A stretch of 64,000 bases of DNA, from assembly GCF_019429485.1 (NCBI RefSeq), contig NZ_JAHXZN010000001.1, positions 248,001 through 312,000 of the forward strand, written 5' to 3'. The translations under genes were made by a program, and so were the position numbers. Shown one piece after another: positions 26,304-36,760 of the stretch. Positions within the stretch are counted from its first letter, which is position 1, and every line of letters starts with the position of its first letter. The notes below the pieces were generated by a model. It was not told where the DNA came from, did no database searches, and was given only the letters and a program-made list of their open reading frames with translations. The stretch comes from Sphingomonas citri. GTDB lineage: Bacteria; Pseudomonadota; Alphaproteobacteria; Sphingomonadales; Sphingomonadaceae.

Positions 26304-26894
26304 ATGATCCTGGTGGTCGACAATTACGATAGCTTCACCTGGAACCTGGTCCATTACGTCATGGAACTGGGTGCCGAGGTGCGCGTGGTGCGCAACGACG
26401 AACTGACCGCCGCCGATGTACTGGCGAGCGGCGCGCGCGCGATCCTGATCTCGCCGGGGCCGTGCACCCCCAACGAGGCGGGCATCAGCCTCGAGTTGGT
26501 CGCCGCCTGCGCGGAGGCGCGCCGGCCCTTGTTCGGTGTCTGCCTCGGCCACCAGGCGATCGGTCAGCATTTCGGCGGTCGTGTCGTTCGCGGCGGCCTG
26601 ATGCACGGCAAGACCTGCCCGGTAGAGCATGACGGCACCGGCGTGTTCGCCGACCTGCCCTCGCCCTTTGCCGCGACGCGCTACCACTCGCTGATCGTCA
26701 CCGACGTGCCCGAAGCGCTCGCGGTCAACGCCACCGCGGCGGACGCCTCGGTGATGGGGCTGCGCCACCGCGAGCTGCCGATCCACGGCGTGCAATTCCA
26801 CCCCGAGAGCATCGCCACCGAGCACGGTCATGCGCTCATCGCCAATTTCCTACGGCTCGCCGGCATTGACCACGTCACACGGGCTGCGGCGTGA
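26304..26894 (+). CDS. trpG: Anthranilate synthase component II (glutamine amidotransferase)
   Basis: The 196-residue class I amidotransferase supplies ammonia to TrpE. It has [10 protein letters not shown] at the N-terminus, GPCTPNEAG, the nucleophile cysteine in GVCLGHQAI, and the HPES histidine-glutamate near the C-terminus. ATG 26304 gives the normal family start ([10 protein letters not shown]). The stop overlaps trpD by 4 bases (GTGA). The frame upstream belongs to a divergent promoter region. Confidence 0.95.
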   Translation: MILVVDNYDSFTWNLVHYVMELGAEVRVVRNDELTAADVLASGARAILISPGPCTPNEAGISLELVAACAEARRPLFGVCLGHQAIGQHFGGRVVRGGLMHGKTCPVEHDGTGVFADLPSPFAATRYHSLIVTDVPEALAVNATAADASVMGLRHRELPIHGVQFHPESIATEHGHALIANFLRLAGIDHVTRAAA

Positions 26895-27886
26895 CCACCG
26901 TCACCCTGATGCCCGACCCGGCCTCGCCGCTGTCGCGCGAGAGTGCGGCGCAGGCCTTCGCCGACATCCTGGACGCACGCGCGAGCGAGGAGGCGATCGC
27001 CGATTTCCTGCTCCGGCTGGCGCTGCGCGGCGAGACCAGCGTCGAGATCGCCGAGGCGGCGCGCGCGCTGCGTGACCGGATGATCCCGATCACCGCGCCG
27101 GCGGGCGCGATCGACGTCTGCGGCACCGGCGGCGACGGCCAGCACACGCTCAATGTGTCGACCGCGGTGAGCCTCGTCGTCGCGGCGTGCGGCGTGCCCG
27201 TCGCCAAGCACGGCAATCGCGCGGCCTCGTCCAAGGCGGGCGCGGCCGACACGCTCGAGGCGCTAGGGCTGGACATGGAGCGCGCAGGCGCACAGGCGGA
27301 GGCGACGCTGCGCGACCTCGGCATCTGCTTCCTCTTCGCCGGCAACCACCACCCGGCGATGCGCCGCATCACGCCGATCCGCCGCAAGGTTGGACGGCGC
27401 ACGATCTTCAACCTGATGGGCCCGCTCGCCAATCCGGCGCACGTCACGCGCCAGCTGATCGGCATCGCGCGGCCGGATTACGCCTCGATCTACGCCGAGG
27501 CGCTGGAACAGCTCGGGAGCGAGGCGGCGCTGGTCGTCGCGGGCGAGGAGGGACTCGACGAGATCTCCGGCGCCGGGCCGACGCACGTCGTATCGATCGG
27601 CGCGGTGGCGTTGCCGGCGCGGATCACCCCCGAGGACGCGGGAGTCGCACGCCACCCGACGCTGGCGATCCGCGGCGGCGACCCGGCATATAACGCGCTC
27701 GCGCTGCGCCAGCTGTTGGGCGGCGAGCGCGGTGCCTATCGCGACGCGGTGCTCGTCAACGCCGCCGCGGCGCTGGTGCTCGCCGGCCGCGACTCTTCCC
27801 TCCCCGATGGCGCGGCGCGCGCCGCCGAGGCGCTCGACCGCGGCAACGCGGGCGCGTTGCTCGACCGCTGGATCGCCTACGCATGA
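26891..27886 (+). CDS. trpD: Anthranilate phosphoribosyltransferase
   Basis: The 331-residue enzyme joins anthranilate to PRPP. The family signatures [14 protein letters not shown] (PRPP loop), [15 protein letters not shown] and [10 protein letters not shown] are present, as is the helical N-terminal domain. GTG 26891 overlaps trpG and the 3' end overlaps trpC by 4 bases (ATGA), so trpG-D-C are translationally coupled. Confidence 0.96.
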   Translation: MTTVTLMPDPASPLSRESAAQAFADILDARASEEAIADFLLRLALRGETSVEIAEAARALRDRMIPITAPAGAIDVCGTGGDGQHTLNVSTAVSLVVAACGVPVAKHGNRAASSKAGAADTLEALGLDMERAGAQAEATLRDLGICFLFAGNHHPAMRRITPIRRKVGRRTIFNLMGPLANPAHVTRQLIGIARPDYASIYAEALEQLGSEAALVVAGEEGLDEISGAGPTHVVSIGAVALPARITPEDAGVARHPTLAIRGGDPAYNALALRQLLGGERGAYRDAVLVNAAAALVLAGRDSSLPDGAARAAEALDRGNAGALLDRWIAYA

Positions 27887-28668
27887 CCATCCTCGCCGAT
27901 ATCTGCGCTACCAAGCGTGACGAGGTGCGCGCGCGCCGTGCCGCCGTGAGCGACAGTGAGTTAGAAGCACGCGCAGCCGCGCAGGCGGCCCCGCGCGGCT
28001 TTCGCGCGGCGCTGGAGCGGAGCGTCGCCGTGGGTCGGCACGCGCTGATCGCCGAGATCAAGAAAGCCAGTCCGTCGAAAGGGCTGATCCGCGAGGACTT
28101 CGATCCGCCGGCGCACGCACGTGCTTATGCCGCGGGGGGCGCCTCGTGCCTGTCGGTGCTGACCGATGCGCCGTACTTTCAGGGGCATGAAGAGTATCTG
28201 ATGGCGGCGCGGGCGGCCTGCGATCTACCCGTGCTGCGCAAAGACTTCACCGTCGACCCGTGGCAGGCGCTGGAGGCGCGCAGCATCGGCGCCGACGCGA
28301 TCCTGCTGATCGTCGCCGCGCTCGACGACGCGCTCCTCGCCGAGTGCGAGGCGGCCGCGATCGAGCACGGGCTCGACGTATTGGTCGAGGTGCATGACGC
28401 CGCCGAGCTGGAGCGCGCGGCGCGACTGCGCTCGCGGCTGATCGGGGTGAACAATCGCGACCTGCGCAGCTTCAAGGTCGACGTGCGGCGGAGCTGGGAG
28501 CTGGCGGAGCGCGCGCCCGCGGGCACGCTGTTGGTCGCGGAGAGCGGGCTGAGCTCCCGCGCGGACCTGGACTCGCTGGCGGCACACGGCGTCCACTGCT
28601 TCCTGATCGGCGAGGCGCTGATGCGCCAGGCCGATGTCACGGCAGCGACGCACGCGCTGGTCGGCTGA
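27883..28668 (+). CDS. trpC: Indole-3-glycerol phosphate synthase
   Basis: The 261-residue TIM-barrel enzyme closes the indole ring. Catalytic lysines and glutamates appear in [23 protein letters not shown] and [25 protein letters not shown] and [11 protein letters not shown] follow. There is no fused phosphoribosylanthranilate isomerase. moaC starts 2 bases after the stop, linking the trp genes to molybdopterin genes in one transcript. Confidence 0.96.
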   Translation: MTILADICATKRDEVRARRAAVSDSELEARAAAQAAPRGFRAALERSVAVGRHALIAEIKKASPSKGLIREDFDPPAHARAYAAGGASCLSVLTDAPYFQGHEEYLMAARAACDLPVLRKDFTVDPWQALEARSIGADAILLIVAALDDALLAECEAAAIEHGLDVLVEVHDAAELERAARLRSRLIGVNNRDLRSFKVDVRRSWELAERAPAGTLLVAESGLSSRADLDSLAAHGVHCFLIGEALMRQADVTAATHALVG

Positions 28669-28669
28669 G

Positions 28670-29137
28670 ATGACGAGGCTCACCCATCTCGACGACTCGG
28701 GTGCGGCGCACATGGTCGACGTCGGCGGCAAGCAGGTGACGCGACGCGAGGCGGTGGCGAGCGGCCGGATCGATATGGTGGCGGAGGCGGCCGCCGCGAT
28801 TCGTGACGGCGCGATCGCCAAGGGTGACGTGCTCGCCGTGGCGCGTGTCGCCGGGATCATGGCGGCCAAGCGCACCAGCGAGCTCGTCCCGCTCTGCCAC
28901 CCGCTGCCGATCAGCCGCGTCGCGCTCGACCTGACCGTCGACGAGCATGGGGTGACGGCTTCGGCCACGGTCGCGACCGACGGCAAGACCGGGGTCGAGA
29001 TGGAGGCGCTCACCGCGGTGTCGGTCGCGCTACTCACCGTCTACGACATGGCCAAAGCGCTCGACAAAGCCATGGTCATCGGCGGCGTGCGCCTGCTCGC
29101 CAAGAGCGGCGGACGCTCGGGCGACTGGCGCGCCTGA
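28670..29137 (+). CDS. moaC: Cyclic pyranopterin monophosphate synthase
   Basis: The 155-residue enzyme acts with MoaA in the first step of molybdenum cofactor synthesis. It has [22 protein letters not shown] with the conserved histidine, [13 protein letters not shown] and YDMAKALDK near the C-terminus. ATG 28670 gives the usual N-terminus. Its stop overlaps the moeA start by one base (TGATG). Confidence 0.96.
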   Translation: MTRLTHLDDSGAAHMVDVGGKQVTRREAVASGRIDMVAEAAAAIRDGAIAKGDVLAVARVAGIMAAKRTSELVPLCHPLPISRVALDLTVDEHGVTASATVATDGKTGVEMEALTAVSVALLTVYDMAKALDKAMVIGGVRLLAKSGGRSGDWRA

Positions 29138-30330
29138 TGGCGTCGCCGTCACGGCCGGGGTTGCTGCCCGTCGCCGAGGCGCAGGCCCGCGTGCTGGCGC
29201 TGGGCACGCCCGTCCCGCCGGTCGAGGTGTCGCTGCCCGAGGCGCTCGGGCGCTGGGCCGCCGCGCCGGTCGTGGCGCGGCGTACCCAGCCCGCGCGCGA
29301 CGTCTCGGCGATGGACGGCTATGCGCTGCGCTACGCCGACCTACCCGGTCCCCTGCGCGTCGTCGGCGAGAGCGCGGCGGGCGCTCCGCATGCGGGCGCG
29401 CTGTCGCCGGGCGAGGCGGTGCGGATCTTCACCGGCGCCATCATGCCCGCGGGCAGTGACACCGTCCTCGTCCAGGAAGAGGCGCGGCGCGAGGGCGACG
29501 AGGTCGAGCTCGACGGCGAGGGGCCGGCGTATCAGGGTCGTAACGTGCGCGCGCGCGGGCTCGACTTCGCCGCGGGAGACGTGCTGGTCGCGCGCGGCGA
29601 GCGCTTCACCCCCGCGCGGCTCGCGGTCGCGGCCACCGGCGGGGTCGGCCGGGTCGCGGTCGCTCGACCGGTGCGCGTCGCGCTCGCCGCGACCGGCAAT
29701 GAGCTGGTGGAGCCCGGCACGCCGGGCGAGGCGTTGCCCGAGTCAAACCGGCTGCTGCTGCGCGCGCTGCTGGCCGAGAGCGGCGCGGAGATCGTCGATC
29801 TCGGCATCCTGCCCGATCGGCTCGACACACTCACCCAGTCTTTCGCCGCGGTCGACGCCGACGTGCTCGTCACCACCGGCGGCGCGTCGGTCGGCGACCA
29901 CGACCTGGTACGGCCGGCGCTTGAAGCAGCGGGGGTGACGCTCGACTTCTGGCGGATCGCGCTGCGCCCGGGAAAGCCGATGCTGGCGGGGCAACGCGAT
30001 GGATTGGCAGTGGTCGGGCTGCCCGGCAACCCGGTGTCGGCGTTCGTCACGGCGCTGCTGTTCGTCCGGCCTTTGGTGGCGCACCTCGCCGGCGCGGCTG
30101 AACCCTTTCCCGCGGCGACCAGCGCGACGCTCGGCGAGGACCTGCCCGCCAACGCCGAGCGCAGCGACTATCTGCGCGCCGAGTTGCGCGACGGACGTGC
30201 CTATGCCTCGACGATCCAGGACAGTTCGATGCTGCGCACGCTGGCGCGCTCGACCTGCCTGATCGTGCGTCCGCCGCACGCCCCGATGGCGCGCGCCGGC
30301 GACTCGGCGGAAATCCTCGTGATCGCTTGA
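29137..30330 (+). CDS. moeA: Molybdopterin molybdenumtransferase
   Basis: The 397-residue enzyme inserts molybdate into adenylated molybdopterin. The motifs QPARDVSAMDGYA, FTGAIMPAGSDTVLVQEE, ALAATGNELVEPG, TTGGASVGDHD, RPGKPMLAG and GLPGNPVSAFV follow in normal order through domains III, I and IV. It is coupled to moaC. The next gene is lexA after a 58-base space that contains the LexA operator. Confidence 0.95.
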   Translation: MASPSRPGLLPVAEAQARVLALGTPVPPVEVSLPEALGRWAAAPVVARRTQPARDVSAMDGYALRYADLPGPLRVVGESAAGAPHAGALSPGEAVRIFTGAIMPAGSDTVLVQEEARREGDEVELDGEGPAYQGRNVRARGLDFAAGDVLVARGERFTPARLAVAATGGVGRVAVARPVRVALAATGNELVEPGTPGEALPESNRLLLRALLAESGAEIVDLGILPDRLDTLTQSFAAVDADVLVTTGGASVGDHDLVRPALEAAGVTLDFWRIALRPGKPMLAGQRDGLAVVGLPGNPVSAFVTALLFVRPLVAHLAGAAEPFPAATSATLGEDLPANAERSDYLRAELRDGRAYASTIQDSSMLRTLARSTCLIVRPPHAPMARAGDSAEILVIA

Positions 30331-30343
30331 CGAGGCCTGTCGT

Positions 30344-30369
30344 GTTCCATAAAGGTTCCGCATCCGTTC
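30344..30369 (+). promoter_or_regulatory. Triple GTTC LexA box upstream of lexA
   Basis: GTTC occurs at 30344-30347, 30355-30358 and 30366-30369, each pair separated by exactly 7 bases. This gives two overlapping copies of the alphaproteobacterial SOS operator GTTC-N7-GTTC. It lies 19 bases before the lexA ATG, the place expected for autoregulation. The 11-base period places the units on one face of the helix. Confidence 0.85.
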
Positions 30370-30388
30370 GCGAATGGGGAGTGTGGAC

Positions 30389-31054
30389 ATGCTGACGCGC
30401 AAACAGCACGAGCTGATCTGCTTCATCGAGGATCGGCTCGCCGAGAGCGGCGTGTCGCCCTCGTTCGAGGAGATGAAGGACGCACTCGAGCTGAAGAGCA
30501 AGTCGGGTGTCCATCGTCTGATCAGCGCGCTCGAGGAGCGCGGCTATCTCCGCCGCCTGCCGAACCGCGCGCGCGCGCTGGAGGTGCTCAAGGCGCCCGA
30601 GCGCGGCGAGCCCAAGCGCGCCGCCGCCCCGGCCAAGCGGGCCCCGGTCGAACCGGCGGTGCCCGCCAACGATGTCGTCGAGATCCCGCTCCACGGGCGC
30701 ATCGCCGCCGGTGTGCCGATCGAGGCGTTCGAGGGCGCGACCACCCTTCCCGTTCCCGCCGCGCTGCTCGGCAGCGGCGAGCATTTCGCGCTCGAGGTGG
30801 CGGGTGACTCGATGGTCGACGCCGCCATCCTCGACGGCGATTATGCGCTGATCCGCCGCCAGGAAGTGGCGCGCGACGGCGAGATCGTGGTGGCGCTGAT
30901 CGACGAGAGCGAGGCCACCCTCAAATACTTTCGTCGCGAGGGTGCGATGATCCGGCTCGATCCGGCGAACCGCTCCTACGACCCGCAACGCTATGCGCCG
31001 ACCCAGGTGCGCGTCCAGGGCAAGCTGGCGGGGATCCTGCGTCGCTACGATTGA
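30389..31054 (+). CDS. lexA: LexA repressor (SOS regulator, S24 self-cleaving)
   Basis: The 221-residue repressor has an N-terminal winged helix ([41 protein letters not shown]). A long Ala/Pro/Lys linker (about 68-93) precedes a C-terminal S24 domain. The cleavage site is Ala107-Gly108 (RIAAGVP) and the catalytic dyad is Ser141 (GDSMVDA) and Lys179 (ATLKYF). The DNA-binding helix fits the alphaproteobacterial GTTC operator found upstream. ATG 30389 follows GGGGAG. Confidence 0.95.
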   Translation: MLTRKQHELICFIEDRLAESGVSPSFEEMKDALELKSKSGVHRLISALEERGYLRRLPNRARALEVLKAPERGEPKRAAAPAKRAPVEPAVPANDVVEIPLHGRIAAGVPIEAFEGATTLPVPAALLGSGEHFALEVAGDSMVDAAILDGDYALIRRQEVARDGEIVVALIDESEATLKYFRREGAMIRLDPANRSYDPQRYAPTQVRVQGKLAGILRRYD

Positions 31055-31112
31055 GCGGGGGAAAGGGTGGCCGAGCAGACGATTCCTGCACACGCTCCGG
31101 TCGCTCGCCGGT

Positions 31113-33332
31113 CTATCGATCTCGCCATGCTCCTGCGCACGCAGGAGCCCATGACCGCAGGCGACATCGCTCGTAGTGCTCGGCGCGGCCGTGTGCTGGA
31201 GAACGGCGCGGTTCCTCCCCCGCCGTCACCCACGGGTGTTCATCCCCCTCTCTCCGTACCCGAACCACGCGCTCATCCTTGAAGGTGATCGCGATCCCGC
31301 CACTATGTGCCAGTGCGTCACGGTCGAGGGTCAACCAGCGCGCGCGACAGCGGCGCGGCAGCCGGCGCTCGCTCACCACGACGTCTGCCGACGTGCAGAG
31401 CGTCGCCAGCCGCTCCACCGGTACGGTGTAACCGCTGCGCGTCCCCAGCACGCGCCGCCAGCGCCCGTCGACGCGGCGTTGCCACCAGCACAGGTCGCGG
31501 TTGCAGCGCGCCTCGGGCGAGTCGCTGAGCAGACCCGGCACGCCGTCGATCCCGCCGTTCTGCGCGAGCACGTCGCGGACGTAGCCGCCGGCACGGTCGC
31601 GCAGCAGCGCCAAGCCGCCGTCCGCCTGGCGCACCGCCAGATGGCGCCCATCGCCGGTGATGAGCAGGTCCGGTGCGGAGGGCACCAGCGTCCACGCCGC
31701 CCCGATCGCCAGCAGTGCCAGCCCAAGATAGCGCGCTCGCGTGCGCCACAAGGCGAGCCACACCCCGCCCGCCACCATCGTCGCGAAAGCACCCAGCGGC
31801 ATCGCCGGGATCGCGCGCACCGCGCCGGGGAGCGCGGCGACGCCGTGCGCGATCCATAGCAACAGCGCGATCGCTCGTCCGGCCACCCACCAGGCCGGCG
31901 CGCCCCAGCCGACGGCGTCGAGCAGCAGCGCCACCGCGACGGCTGGCATGATCGCGAAGGTGGTCAGCGGGATGGCGACGATGTTGGCGATCGCGCCATA
32001 GGCGCCGGCCTGGTGGAAGTAGAAGACGGCGATCGGCATCAGCGCGAGCTCGACCACCGCCCCGGTCACCAGCAGCGACACGGCCTCGCGCAGCCATTTG
32101 CGCGTCCAGGGCTCGTCGCGCGCGAGCAGCGCGGCGCGGACCCGCGGGTGATCGTGCAACGCGACGATCGAGGCGACCGCGGCGAAGGAGAGCTGGAAGC
32201 TCGGCCCCACCACCGCCTCGGGCCAGGCGACCAGCACCACCAGCGCGCCCATCGCCACCAGCCGCAGCGTCAGCGCCTCGCGCCCGAGCGCCAGCGCGGC
32301 GAGCACCATCAGCGCGGCGACACAGCTGCGGATCGTCGGCACCTGCGATCCCGTCAGCCAAGTATAGCCGATCGCCGCCCCCGCCCCCGCTCCGGCCGCG
32401 ACGAGCGGGAGCAGCCCCGTCAATGCCAGTCGCCGCGACAGCGCGAGCAGCCGCAGCATCGCCGCCATCACGATCCCGACGGTCGCGGTGATGTGCAGCC
32501 CGCTGACCGAGAGCAGGTGCGCCAGCCCGGCACGCCGCATCGCCAGCGAGTCGGCGTCGTCGATCGCGCCCATGTCGCCCGTCACCAGCGCCGCCGCGAT
32601 GCCGCCGGCGCTACCGGCGAGGGCCGTGGTGATATGCGCGGTGAGCCGGTCGCGCACGCCTGGCGCGCCAACTCCTCGAACGGTGACTGGCTCGAAGCCG
32701 CGTCCGCTCGCCCCCACGCCGTCGAACCAGGCCGCGCGGGCGGCATCATAGGCGCCAGGGACCGTGGGCGGCGCGGGCGGCATCAGCCGCGCGCGTAACG
32801 TCATCGCCGCCCCCGCTGCGAGCGTCGTCGGTACCGCGCGCTGGGGCAGGCTCACGCGCACGCGCAGCGGCGCGCGGCGCGGTGGCCGCTCCCACCGCAG
32901 CGTCCCCAACGTCACCCGCACCAGCCCGCGCGCTGGCAGCGGTTCGATCTTCTCTACCTCGCCCGCCAGCCGCACCACCGCGGGCCGGTCGAGCGTCGGC
33001 GCGGCGACTCGTGTCGCGCGCATCCACGCGAGCCCCGTCCCCGCCGCGACCGCGAGCCCGAGCATCGCCACGAACGGCGCCGCGCGACCGCCGCGCCAGC
33101 GCACCGCCGCGGCAGTGGCGAGACCGAGCGCGATCAGGATGAGTGCGACCCATTCGCGCCGCTCCGGCAGCACGAACCACGCCGCCGCGCCCGTGCCCAG
33201 CGCCACCGGCAGCCACAGGAAAAGTTGGTCGCGCTCCGCCTCCAGCCAACGTTCCAAAGCGTTGCCCGCCCAGGACGCGATTTGATGCGGGAGAGAGGCT
33301 TTGCTAGGGGCGGGCGCGGCCGATCGAGCCAT
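31113..33332 (-). CDS. comEC: ComEC/Rec2-family DNA uptake membrane protein, without a clear nuclease domain
   Basis: The product of about 739 residues is a polytopic membrane protein. An N-terminal OB-like domain (about 100-200) precedes the Competence domain with [22 protein letters not shown] and [12 protein letters not shown] and many membrane helices. The C-terminal metallo-beta-lactamase domain of long ComEC proteins is absent or strongly degenerate: no HxHxDH is seen. The last 25 or so residues run through a palindromic repeat at 31138-31157 and look repeat-derived. ATG 33332 is chosen over TTG 33371, which would overlap the divergent gltX start. Confidence 0.85.
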   Translation of the reverse strand: MARSAAPAPSKASLPHQIASWAGNALERWLEAERDQLFLWLPVALGTGAAAWFVLPERREWVALILIALGLATAAAVRWRGGRAAPFVAMLGLAVAAGTGLAWMRATRVAAPTLDRPAVVRLAGEVEKIEPLPARGLVRVTLGTLRWERPPRRAPLRVRVSLPQRAVPTTLAAGAAMTLRARLMPPAPPTVPGAYDAARAAWFDGVGASGRGFEPVTVRGVGAPGVRDRLTAHITTALAGSAGGIAAALVTGDMGAIDDADSLAMRRAGLAHLLSVSGLHITATVGIVMAAMLRLLALSRRLALTGLLPLVAAGAGAGAAIGYTWLTGSQVPTIRSCVAALMVLAALALGREALTLRLVAMGALVVLVAWPEAVVGPSFQLSFAAVASIVALHDHPRVRAALLARDEPWTRKWLREAVSLLVTGAVVELALMPIAVFYFHQAGAYGAIANIVAIPLTTFAIMPAVAVALLLDAVGWGAPAWWVAGRAIALLLWIAHGVAALPGAVRAIPAMPLGAFATMVAGGVWLALWRTRARYLGLALLAIGAAWTLVPSAPDLLITGDGRHLAVRQADGGLALLRDRAGGYVRDVLAQNGGIDGVPGLLSDSPEARCNRDLCWWQRRVDGRWRRVLGTRSGYTVPVERLATLCTSADVVVSERRLPRRCRARWLTLDRDALAHSGGIAITFKDERVVRVRREGDEHPWVTAGEEPRRSPAHGRAEHYERCRLRSWAPACAGAWRDR
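31138..31157 (+). repeat. Palindromic repeat (GCTCCTGCG family) inside the comEC 3' end
   Basis: GCTCCTGCG (31138-31146) and CGCAGGAGC (31149-31157) form a perfect 9-pair stem with a 2-base loop. A related copy, GCTCCTGC/GCAGGAGC, lies at 52999-53018 in non-coding DNA. On the comEC strand it encodes the [12 protein letters not shown] tail. Confidence 0.6.
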
Positions 33333-33361
33333 CCGACCATCCAGCCTGGGAGCACGCGCGC

Positions 33362-34786
33362 TTGAGCGCAACCGAGATCAATGAGCGCGCCGTCGTCACG
33401 CGCTTCGCCCCGTCACCGACCGGGTTCCTCCACCTGGGCGGCGCGCGCACCGCGCTGTTCAACCTCCTCTTCGCGCGCCACCACGGCGGCACCTTCCGGC
33501 TGCGGATCGAGGACACCGATCGCGCGCGCTCCACGCAGCCGGCGATCGACGCCATCCTGAACGGGATGCGCTGGCTCGGGCTCGATTGGGACGGCGAGGA
33601 AGTCTATCAGTTCGCGCGCGCCGACCGCCACGCCGAGGTCGCTCACCGGATGATCGAGGCCGGGCACGCCTATCGCTGCTATCTCACCGCCGAGGAGCTG
33701 GACGCGATGCGTACCGCGGCGCAGGCGGCGAAACAGCCGCTGCGGATCCGCTCGCCGTGGCGTGATCGCACCGACTGGCCCGCCGACCAGTCCTATGTCG
33801 TCCGCCTGCGCGCGCCGACGGAGGGCGCGACGACGATCCACGACCGCGTTCAAGGCGAGGTGACCGTCCAGAACGCCGAGCTCGACGACCTCGTGCTGCT
33901 GCGCTCCGACGGCACCCCGACCTACATGCTCGCGGTCGTGGTCGACGATCACGATATGGGGGTCACGCACGTGATCCGTGGCGACGACCATCTCAACAAC
34001 GCGTTTCGCCAGCTGCCGATCTATCGCGCGATGGACGCGATTGAGGGTGGCTGGCCCGATCCGGTCTACGCGCACATCCCGCTTATTCATGGTAGCGACG
34101 GGGCCAAGCTGTCCAAGCGCCACGGCGCGGTCGGCATCGAGGCCTACCGCGACGAGATGGGCATCCTCCCCGAAGCGCTCGACAATTACCTGCTGCGGCT
34201 CGGCTGGGGCCACGGTGACGAGGAGATCATCGCGCGCGAGGACGCGATCCGTTGGTTCGACCTCGACGCCGTGGGCAAGTCGCCGAGCCGGTTCGATCTC
34301 AAGAAGCTCGAGCATCTCAACGGTCATTATATTCGCTCCAGCGACGATCCGCGGCTCGCCGACCTGGTCGCGGAGAAGCTCGGGTTCGATCACGACGACA
34401 CGCGCCGCCGCGCGCTCGCCGCGGCGATGCCGGCGCTGAAACCTCGCGCCGCCAACCTCAACGAGCTGACCGAGGGTACCGCGTTTCTCTTCGCAACGCG
34501 TCCGCTCGCGATCGACGCCGACGCGGCGCCGCTGCTGGCGGGAGAGGCGCCCGCGTTGCTGGCTCGGCTGCACGCCGCGCTTGACGCAGTGCACAACTGG
34601 GATACGGAGACCACCGAGGCCGCGGTGCGGCAGGTGGCCGAGGCGGCCGGGGTCAAGCTGGGGCAGGTCGCCCAGCCGCTCCGCGCCGCGCTCACCGGGC
34701 GCAGGACCTCGCCCGGCATCTTCGACGTACTCGTCCTTCTAGGACGCGACGAGAGCCTCGCTCGGATCGCGGACCACAAAGCCTGA
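33362..34786 (+). CDS. gltX: Glutamate-tRNA ligase
   Basis: The 474-residue class I synthetase charges tRNA(Glu). [16 protein letters not shown] carries the HIGH-equivalent motif, KLSKRHGA is the KMSKS loop, and RIEDTDRAR is the conserved N-terminal element. TTG 33362 is the start because GGGAG lies 10 bases upstream and no ATG or GTG precedes the conserved [10 protein letters not shown]. The gene is divergent from comEC with about 29 bases between starts, and is followed by gltA 13 bases later. Confidence 0.95.
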   Translation: MSATEINERAVVTRFAPSPTGFLHLGGARTALFNLLFARHHGGTFRLRIEDTDRARSTQPAIDAILNGMRWLGLDWDGEEVYQFARADRHAEVAHRMIEAGHAYRCYLTAEELDAMRTAAQAAKQPLRIRSPWRDRTDWPADQSYVVRLRAPTEGATTIHDRVQGEVTVQNAELDDLVLLRSDGTPTYMLAVVVDDHDMGVTHVIRGDDHLNNAFRQLPIYRAMDAIEGGWPDPVYAHIPLIHGSDGAKLSKRHGAVGIEAYRDEMGILPEALDNYLLRLGWGHGDEEIIAREDAIRWFDLDAVGKSPSRFDLKKLEHLNGHYIRSSDDPRLADLVAEKLGFDHDDTRRRALAAAMPALKPRAANLNELTEGTAFLFATRPLAIDADAAPLLAGEAPALLARLHAALDAVHNWDTETTEAAVRQVAEAAGVKLGQVAQPLRAALTGRRTSPGIFDVLVLLGRDESLARIADHKA

Positions 34787-34799
34787 CAGGAGATCATCC

Positions 34800-36083
34800 A
34801 TGACCGAAGCAGCCCAGTTCGCCCTGTCGGGCAAGGAGCTCGAATATCCGGTGCTGTCGGGCTCGGTCGGCCCCGACGTGGTCGATATCCGCAAGCTCTA
34901 CGCGCAGACCGGCGCCTTCACCTATGACCCGGGCTTCACCTCGACCGCCTCGTGCCAGTCGAAGCTGACCTACATCGACGGCGACGAGGGCGTGCTGCTC
35001 CATCGCGGTTATCCGATCGGCGAGCTGGCCGAGCAGTCGACCTTCATGGAGGTCTGCTACCTGCTGCTCAACGGCGAGCTGCCCGACCAGGGCGAGCTCG
35101 ACCGTTTCAGCCACACGATCACGCGCCACACCATGGTGCACGAGCAGCTGGCGCAGTTCTTCCGCGGCTTCCGCCGCGACGCGCATCCGATGGCGATCAT
35201 GTGCGGCGTCGTCGGTGCGTTGAGCGCCTTCTACCATGACTCGACCGACATCCACGATCCGCAGCAGCGCATGATCGCGTCCCACCGGCTGATCGCCAAG
35301 ATGCCGACGATCGCGGCGATGGCCTATAAGTACAGCGTCGGCCAGCCTTTCCTCTATCCCGACAACTCGCTGAGCTACACGGGCAACTTCCTGCGCATGA
35401 CGTTCGGCGTGCCGGCCGAGCCCTATGAGGTGAACCCGGCGGTCGAGCGCGCGATGGACCGTATCTTCATCCTCCACGCCGATCACGAGCAGAATGCCTC
35501 GACCTCGACGGTGCGGCTCGCCGGCTCGTCGGGCGCGAATCCGTTCGCCTGTATCGCCGCCGGCATTGCCTGCCTGTGGGGCCCAGCGCACGGCGGCGCC
35601 AACGAGGCGGCGCTCAACATGCTGCACGAGATCGGCACGCCCGAGCGCATCCCCGAGTTCATCGCGCGCGCCAAGGACAAGAACGATCCGTTCCGCCTGA
35701 TGGGCTTCGGCCACCGCGTCTACAAGAACTATGACCCGCGCGCGACGGTGATGCAGAAGACGGTGCGCGAGGTGTTCGCGGCGCTCAACGTGCAGGATCC
35801 GCTGTTCGAGACCGCGCTGCGACTCGAGGAGCTGGCGCTCAGCGACGATTATTTCGTCGAGAAGAAGCTGTTCCCCAATGTTGACTTCTACTCGGGCGTG
35901 ATCCTCTCGGCGATCGGCTTCCCGACGAGCATGTTCACCGTGCTGTTCGCGCTGGCGCGCACCGTCGGCTGGGTGGCGCAGTGGAACGAGATGATCACCG
36001 ACCCCGATCAGAAGATCGGCCGCCCGCGTCAGCTCTACACGGGGCCGACGCAGCGCAGCTACGTGCCCCTGGCGCAGCGCTGA
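34800..36083 (+). CDS. gltA: Citrate synthase (type II, hexameric class)
   Basis: The 427-residue enzyme condenses oxaloacetate and acetyl-CoA. The [13 protein letters not shown] and [13 protein letters not shown] segments carry active-site histidines, and [14 protein letters not shown] holds the third catalytic region. Length and the N-terminal domain resemble the NADH-sensitive type II enzyme of Gram-negative bacteria. AGGAG lies 7-8 bases upstream of ATG 34800. A small membrane protein follows 4 bases after the stop. Confidence 0.97.
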   Translation: MTEAAQFALSGKELEYPVLSGSVGPDVVDIRKLYAQTGAFTYDPGFTSTASCQSKLTYIDGDEGVLLHRGYPIGELAEQSTFMEVCYLLLNGELPDQGELDRFSHTITRHTMVHEQLAQFFRGFRRDAHPMAIMCGVVGALSAFYHDSTDIHDPQQRMIASHRLIAKMPTIAAMAYKYSVGQPFLYPDNSLSYTGNFLRMTFGVPAEPYEVNPAVERAMDRIFILHADHEQNASTSTVRLAGSSGANPFACIAAGIACLWGPAHGGANEAALNMLHEIGTPERIPEFIARAKDKNDPFRLMGFGHRVYKNYDPRATVMQKTVREVFAALNVQDPLFETALRLEELALSDDYFVEKKLFPNVDFYSGVILSAIGFPTSMFTVLFALARTVGWVAQWNEMITDPDQKIGRPRQLYTGPTQRSYVPLAQR

Positions 36084-36087
36084 GCCG

Positions 36088-36285
36088 ATGCGCCTTCGGC
36101 CGATCCTGATCGTGCTCGGCGCCGTGATGGCGCTGATGGGTCTGCTCTGGATCGGCCAAGGGCTCGGCTACATTCACTGGCCGCGTTCGAGCTTCATGCT
36201 CGATCAGCGGGTCTGGGCCGATTACGGCAGCGCGCTCGCGGTCGGCGGGCTGCTGCTGATCCTGCTGGGCCGGCGGCTGCGCTAG
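36088..36285 (+). CDS. Small two-helix membrane protein
   Basis: The 65-residue product has two hydrophobic segments (about 5-28 and 48-62) around a short loop with WPRSSFMLDQRVWADYG, and a basic C-terminus. It begins 4 bases after gltA and is probably co-transcribed. Similar small proteins, predicted to span the inner membrane twice, are found beside unrelated genes in sphingomonads. No function can be assigned. Confidence 0.7.
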   Translation: MRLRPILIVLGAVMALMGLLWIGQGLGYIHWPRSSFMLDQRVWADYGSALAVGGLLLILLGRRLR

Positions 36286-36397
36286 CGCCTCCGACCGCCG
36301 CGAGTCGGCCACCTCGGGTCGAGGCGCCCAGGGCAGGAACACGGGCGATCGTTAGGGTCTTCGTCGTGGACTGTCGTTCGGGAGCGCGGCGGAGACG

Positions 36398-36737
36398 ATG
36401 ATGCGCCCGGGCGGAACGCCTGGCCTAAAGGCGCCGACGCTGGTGCTCGATGACGGCACACAGCTGATCGATTCGACGCTCATCCTCGCCTATGCCGAAC
36501 GCTCTACTCAGGCCGAGCGTCATCTTACGCCGGCGGCGATGGTCGACGATGTCACCGCAGGTGGACGACTGGCTGGCGGAGAGCCGTCCACTGCAGGCCG
36601 ACATCACCGAGGCGATCGCCTGGCATTACACTCGCGCGACCGTCCCGGACATCGTCACGCTGCGACGCGCGCCCGCGCCAGCGGCGCTGTCGCTCCGCGC
36701 CGCCGCCCTGCCCGCCTTCCTCGCTTACTCGGGCTGA
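36398..36737 (+). pseudogene. Broken glutathione S-transferase remnant
   Basis: Two reading frames together recall a glutathione S-transferase with its middle deleted. In the first (about 36425-36560) APTLVLDDGTQLIDSTLI matches the end of the thioredoxin-like domain that binds glutathione. In the second (from about 36543 to TGA 36737) LQADITEAIAWHYTRA and LPAFLAYSG match the C-terminal helical domain. About 100 residues between them are missing and the frame shifts. No ribosome-binding site or complete N-terminus is present. The gap 36286-36760 holds nothing else. Confidence 0.7.
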
Positions 36738-36760
36738 GCGGCGCTCGACGGCAGGCCGCC

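Noticed and set aside
31067..31282. Short plus-strand frame after lexA
   Set aside because: It overlaps the 3' end of comEC and the palindrome at 31138. It has no recognised domain or ribosome-binding site.
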